Shown: piece after piece, positions 60,108 to 64,000 of the stretch
Numbering within the stretch: the first letter of the stretch is position 1
How the letters are laid out: every line of letters starts with the position of its first letter
Assembly: GCA_000611775.1 (NCBI GenBank)
Contig: KK106981.1
Location: 8,665,431-8,729,430 of the forward strand
DNA from: Umbilicaria muhlenbergii
Lineage: Eukaryota; Ascomycota; Lecanoromycetes; Umbilicariales; Umbilicariaceae
DNA: 64,000 nt
Reading direction: 5' to 3'
Notes under the pieces: model-generated
The model's input: the letters and a program-made list of their open reading frames with translations, nothing else
What the model was told of the DNA's origin: nothing
Database searches by the model: none
Position numbers and translations under genes: made by a program

Positions 60108-62390
60108 GTTATTACCCTTTGATGCTTTAACTGATTCAGGATTAACTTTTGTAATGAATTTCTTCAAGATCTGATAAGGTTTCAGTGATTCAAGTTCAAT
60201 CATTCAGTTTGTTTATTCATTCAGTGTTCAGTTGTTTAGTTTCATTCAGTTCATTCAATTTTATTTATTCAGTTTCATTCAGTTCATTCAGTTCAGTTCA
60301 TTTATTCAGTTTAATTTATTCATTCAGTGAGAAAACCACTACCTGATTCACAGGGTTGATTAAAATTTAAATGTGATTCATTCAAGAGAGTCTTAATATA
60401 ATGTTGAGATCTTTTATGTCTACAATCATCATGAGGATGAATCACTGAGAATGATTACAGACCTTCATAATTGAATAAATCACATGTGTAACTCATCTTA
60501 CTGTTTTTTTCTGAAAATCATATAAAGTTCAGGGCTTCAGCAGTGATACTGCCTCAATTTCAGATTATTCAATCAAAGTCTTTGTCAGGTTAACATTAAT
60601 GAATGTATATTCAATTGACTTAATATCAAGTAAAGCCTTGACTCATAACTTGATCTCATTCAGAGTGAGCTTGCAATTCACTTTGAACAGTGTTCAAGTA
60701 AATAAAATGTCTTCATTGATTATCAGTATTAATATCATAAGAGGATTATCATCATTTCTTATCATGATTTTAATAAAGAAACACCTTTTCCTGAGTTTAA
60801 TTCAAAATCAGAATTAGAATTGAATATGATTTATTATATATGTTTTAATACTGAAGTCTCTTTTTTTTGTTCTTGTTTGAACAGTTTAAGGTGAGGTGTT
60901 TTTGTTCATTGCATTTAAAACATCTTTTTTTTATCTGTTGTTCTTTGATGGCATCTGAGTGTGATGTTTAGTTCAGTATTCAGGGAACTGACTCAGTGAT
61001 CATTCAAGTAGTTGATTTTAAGGTTTTAATAAAATGTTCAGTCCTTGTATGAGTTTAACTTGCAGAGGAGGATGTTTAATTCAGTTGAGATTTAATGATC
61101 TTCTTTGCATCAAGCAGTCATAAAGTCTGATTGATTCATTAACAGTGCTTAATGAATTCATAAAGATCTTCAGGTCTGTCATTATTAATATTTAATTATC
61201 ATTAAATGATGTTATTCATCTTGTTCAGAAGTTCTCCTATTCAGTATGAATCAAGAAACTCATTCAGTTCAGTAACATATCATTAAAAATCAGCTCAGAA
61301 GAATGAGAAGTCTTTAAATTCTTAATAAAGTTTACAGAATTCATTAATGATGATACATTTTTAATCTGAGTCTCTGTAGATTCAGGTCAAATGTTTTAGC
61401 AGTTTAATAATATTTAAATAAGCTGTTCAAGATGCTGAATTTATTTAAAATCTTATGTGTTTAACAGAGTCACTTTTAACTTTTATTTTTACATATGTTA
61501 TTTTCATCTGCTCAGTGAGGTATTATTTATTCATTACTAGTAAGTAGTTTCTGATCTTTATTACTCATTCATCATATTTCAAACAGTCACTGAAGAACAT
61601 CAATGAATTAAAGAACTTTAATAATCTTGATGATTCTTCAACTGTGAGTTGAGGAAAATCAGGTCAGAGGGTGCTTGTAGAGATGATTATGATTCTTTAT
61701 TCAAGATATATTATTATACTGATTTATTTAATGACTTTTTTCTTCAATTTCTTGTTCTTATCCTTCATTCTTTTATAGTCTGCTTGTAGTTCTTTATGTG
61801 CCTTGATAACAGTATTGATTTCATTCAAGGACTGCTCATGATTGATGATTAATTATTAAAGAGTAATCATTGCTTCAGAGGAATGTTTTTGTAAGAGATT
61901 AATTAAAGTCTCTGCAATCAGAACTGTTAAAATCTGATTGATTAAATTTTCATTCAAAGTGAGTTGTTCATCATTCATAGAAGTCAACAAAGACTCTTTA
62001 ATTCATGAGTAAACTTCATTATCAGTTTCTTTAATCATCATGATTAATTTTTGATTCTGATTTTAATTTTAATTTTAATTCTGATTCTGATTCTGGTTCT
62101 GTGAGAATCTGAATTCAGAATTCATTCAGGATGTCTTATGACAGAAGATAAAAAAAAAGATAAAAATAATATTAAAATTATGCAAATTTTAAATTAATGC
62201 ATGTGTTTTGACAGCTGACATTTAGTTACAGAGAAGAATTCTCATCTAAGAAGCAAAAGAAGGAAAGAGCACAAAAGTTAAAATCTTTATGTGCATGTTA
62301 AACTCATTAATTTAATCACTGTTAACTCATTCAGTCATTCAGTTCAGTACAATGTTCAGTTTAATAACATATTTAAATGTAAACCTGACA
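60108..62390 (-). mobile_element. Fossil G, first piece: LTR-like start, gag, protease region
   Basis: Minus strand, starting at 62390 with the same TGTCAGGTTTACA as F. Contains the AATTAAAATCAG-type minisatellite (about 62040-62095), gag, a zinc-knuckle remnant near 60900, protease region about 60790-60350, and the GAACTGAAT minisatellite (60180-60310). At about 61108-61116 it has the undisturbed version of the site where F carries the miniature LTR element. It lies inside fossil C2 (62391 onward), so it is younger than C2. Confidence 0.8.
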
Positions 62391-63589
62391 ACTTCTTCAC
62401 ATTCATAAATCTTTATAAATTATTATGATTAGTCAACATCTTTATAATATGACAACTGCCTTCAAGGTAATGATGTCAGTGTTTAAATATTATAACAATA
62501 ACAAGAAGCTTCTGATCATGAGTTTTATATTAAATTTCTGAAGGAGTCAACTTTCTTAATTAAAATGCAATTAAATGTCACTCTTCATTATTTAATAACT
62601 GAAACAGGATATCAATTAATTTAATGATTAATGCATTAATTTTCACTTATATTCATAACTTTGAATTAAAGTGAATTAAGATGAGTGCCTTTATAAAGAT
62701 TTTATAAAGCTGATCAAACACCTTCTTTGTATCAAGTAAGAATTTAAAAGGTTTTAATTTCTTTTTATTCTTGTTATCTTTTATAAGGGTTGTCAAAAAG
62801 GCTGTAACTTGTGAATAACACTTAATAAAGTGTTTATAAAAGTTTATAAAGCTCAGGAAGACTTGTACTTTCTGAAAAGTTTTTAATACTAATCAATCTC
62901 ATATAATATTCACTCATCATGAATTTATCACTATGTTATCAGTGAAGATGATAAACTTTAAAAATTTTTACCTTGATAATAAAGAATTCACACTTCTTAA
63001 AGTTCATATAAAGTTGAAATCAGTGAAGTCAATTTAATATTTTTTTAATATACTCTCAGTGTTCTGCTAATAATTCTGAGTATATAAGGATGTTGTTTAA
63101 ATAAATAATACAAAAGATATTTATAAGTCTTATTAATACTTTATTGATGTAAGCTTGAAATGTAGCTAAAGCATTGATCAAGTTAAAAGGTATGATTATA
63201 TACTTAAAATGATTGTAACATGTGCAGAACACTGTTTTTCATTTATTATTCTTTTTTATATGAATATAATAATAAATATCCTTCAGATCTAGCTTCATAA
63301 ATAACTTAACTTCATTAAACTGATTCAGCATCTTATTTATAAGAGGTAATAAGTGTTTATTTTTAATAATCACCTTGTTTAACCTCCTGTAATTAACATA
63401 TAAACACAACTCTTCATCTTTCTTTGAAACAAAAAGAATGAGTGCCTCTGCAGAGCTCATGAAATAATGAATTCAACCTTTCATTAAAGTGTTATTCAAG
63501 TATTCCCGTAGCACCCTTAGCTCAGTATTGAAGAGATTATATAAAAAGTCATAAGATGAGTCTTTGTCATTCAAATCAATCATATGATC
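62391..63589 (-). mobile_element. Second copy of family C (C2), RT and RNase H fragment
   Basis: Minus strand, closely similar to 455-1640 of fossil C. The open stretch at 63239-63460 (LILFVSKKDEELCLYVNYRR) is the start of the reverse transcriptase palm. It is cut at 62390 by the outer end of G, and at 63590 by the outer end of element D, so both elements inserted into it or truncated it. Decayed. Confidence 0.8.
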
Positions 63590-63867
63590 TGTAAGGGGCT
63601 GAGTGTATGATGATCATCATATAGGTGTTGAACGGGGTGTCATAAGCAATATAATCATAAAAGAGTTAATGTAGTGATTATACATCTTCTACTCAGTGAC
63701 AAAATTGATCACTGAGAAAGCAGGTTTCTGAACCTCCTTGTGAAGAGTTTTACTTGATGTCAAGGCGCTAGGCGCTGAGTCATCATGTTTATATAATGTT
63801 GTACTATAGTGTCATACTATAGTGTTGTACTTGTCATATTATCATACTATTATATGATGACCTGACA
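63590..63867 (-). repeat. 3' LTR of element D (A/B family)
   Basis: In + orientation TGTAAGGGGC to GACCTGACA, matching the LTRs of A and B. It lies inside the reverse transcriptase region of C2, preceded by TGATC (63585-63589), a candidate duplication whose partner is off the window. Confidence 0.9.
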
Positions 63868-64000
63868 CAGCATTCCTCTTCTCATGATGCTGTCCCTGAG
63901 GTCAACTGAATGCTCATAAACCTCATTATGATGTCATAACAGTTGAGGTTGTAGGGTGATCACATGAGACTGCATTAAGATAAGACTGATCATGTGCTTT
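63868..64000 (-). mobile_element. Element D, 3' internal region (runs off the window)
   Basis: Similar to 21514-21660 in element B, just inside the 3' LTR. It shows that 63590-63867 is not a solo LTR and that a third family member continues to the right. Confidence 0.8.

Noticed and set aside
1-64000. tRNA, rRNA or other structured RNA genes
   Set aside because: No cloverleaf with conserved A and B boxes and no rRNA-like segment was noticed. The only tRNA-related signal is the short primer site at 31084-31090.

Overview
The window looks like a piece of a filamentous ascomycete genome. Two intact host genes have short GT-AG introns (46 to 95 bases) with CTAAC/CTGAC-type branch sites. They lie in a small GC-balanced, CpG-containing island. 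Nearly everything else is AT-rich and nearly CpG-free, and consists of decayed LTR retrotransposons inserted into one another. This is the layout of a two-compartment fungal genome whose repeats have been through a RIP-like mutator.

Layout: 1-5060, tail of a Ty3/gypsy fossil C (+). 5061-13274, gypsy chromovirus A (+) with both LTRs. 13275-13690, Ty1/copia RNase H fossil. 13691-21227, host gene island. 21228-29481, element B (-), same family as A. 29482-43305, gypsy fossil F (+), interrupted by a miniature LTR element (30931-32438, duplication TGACT) and by gypsy element E (33596-40690, -, duplication TTCTC). 43306-53080, fossil I (-), interrupted by chromovirus J (43942-50430, +). 53081-62390, fossil G (-, same family as F), interrupted by chromovirus H (53955-60107, +, duplication GTTAT). 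62391-63589, a second copy of C (-). From 63590, the 3' end of a third A/B-type element (D), running off the window.

The island holds a truncated arylsulfatase gene (-), an apparently intact 15-exon MFS gene of the Dal5/alternative sulfate transporter family (+, 591 residues), and an intact 3-exon TauD/Jlp1-type 2-oxoglutarate dioxygenase (+, 409 residues). Together they read as a set for scavenging organic sulfur: release sulfate from esters, import sulfate or sulfonates, and cleave sulfonates to sulfite. Only the last two steps look functional here.

The strongest structural finding is that elements A and B, in inverted orientation on either side of the island, have swapped target-site duplications. 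CTCAT lies outside A's 5' LTR and B's 3' LTR; TTTGC lies outside A's 3' LTR and B's 5' LTR. The expected cause is recombination between the two copies that inverted the whole island. The copia fossil also appears to be split across the two breakpoints. A second notable signal is the mutation context: differences between paired LTRs fall at CpC and CpG rather than CpA, unlike classical Neurospora RIP.
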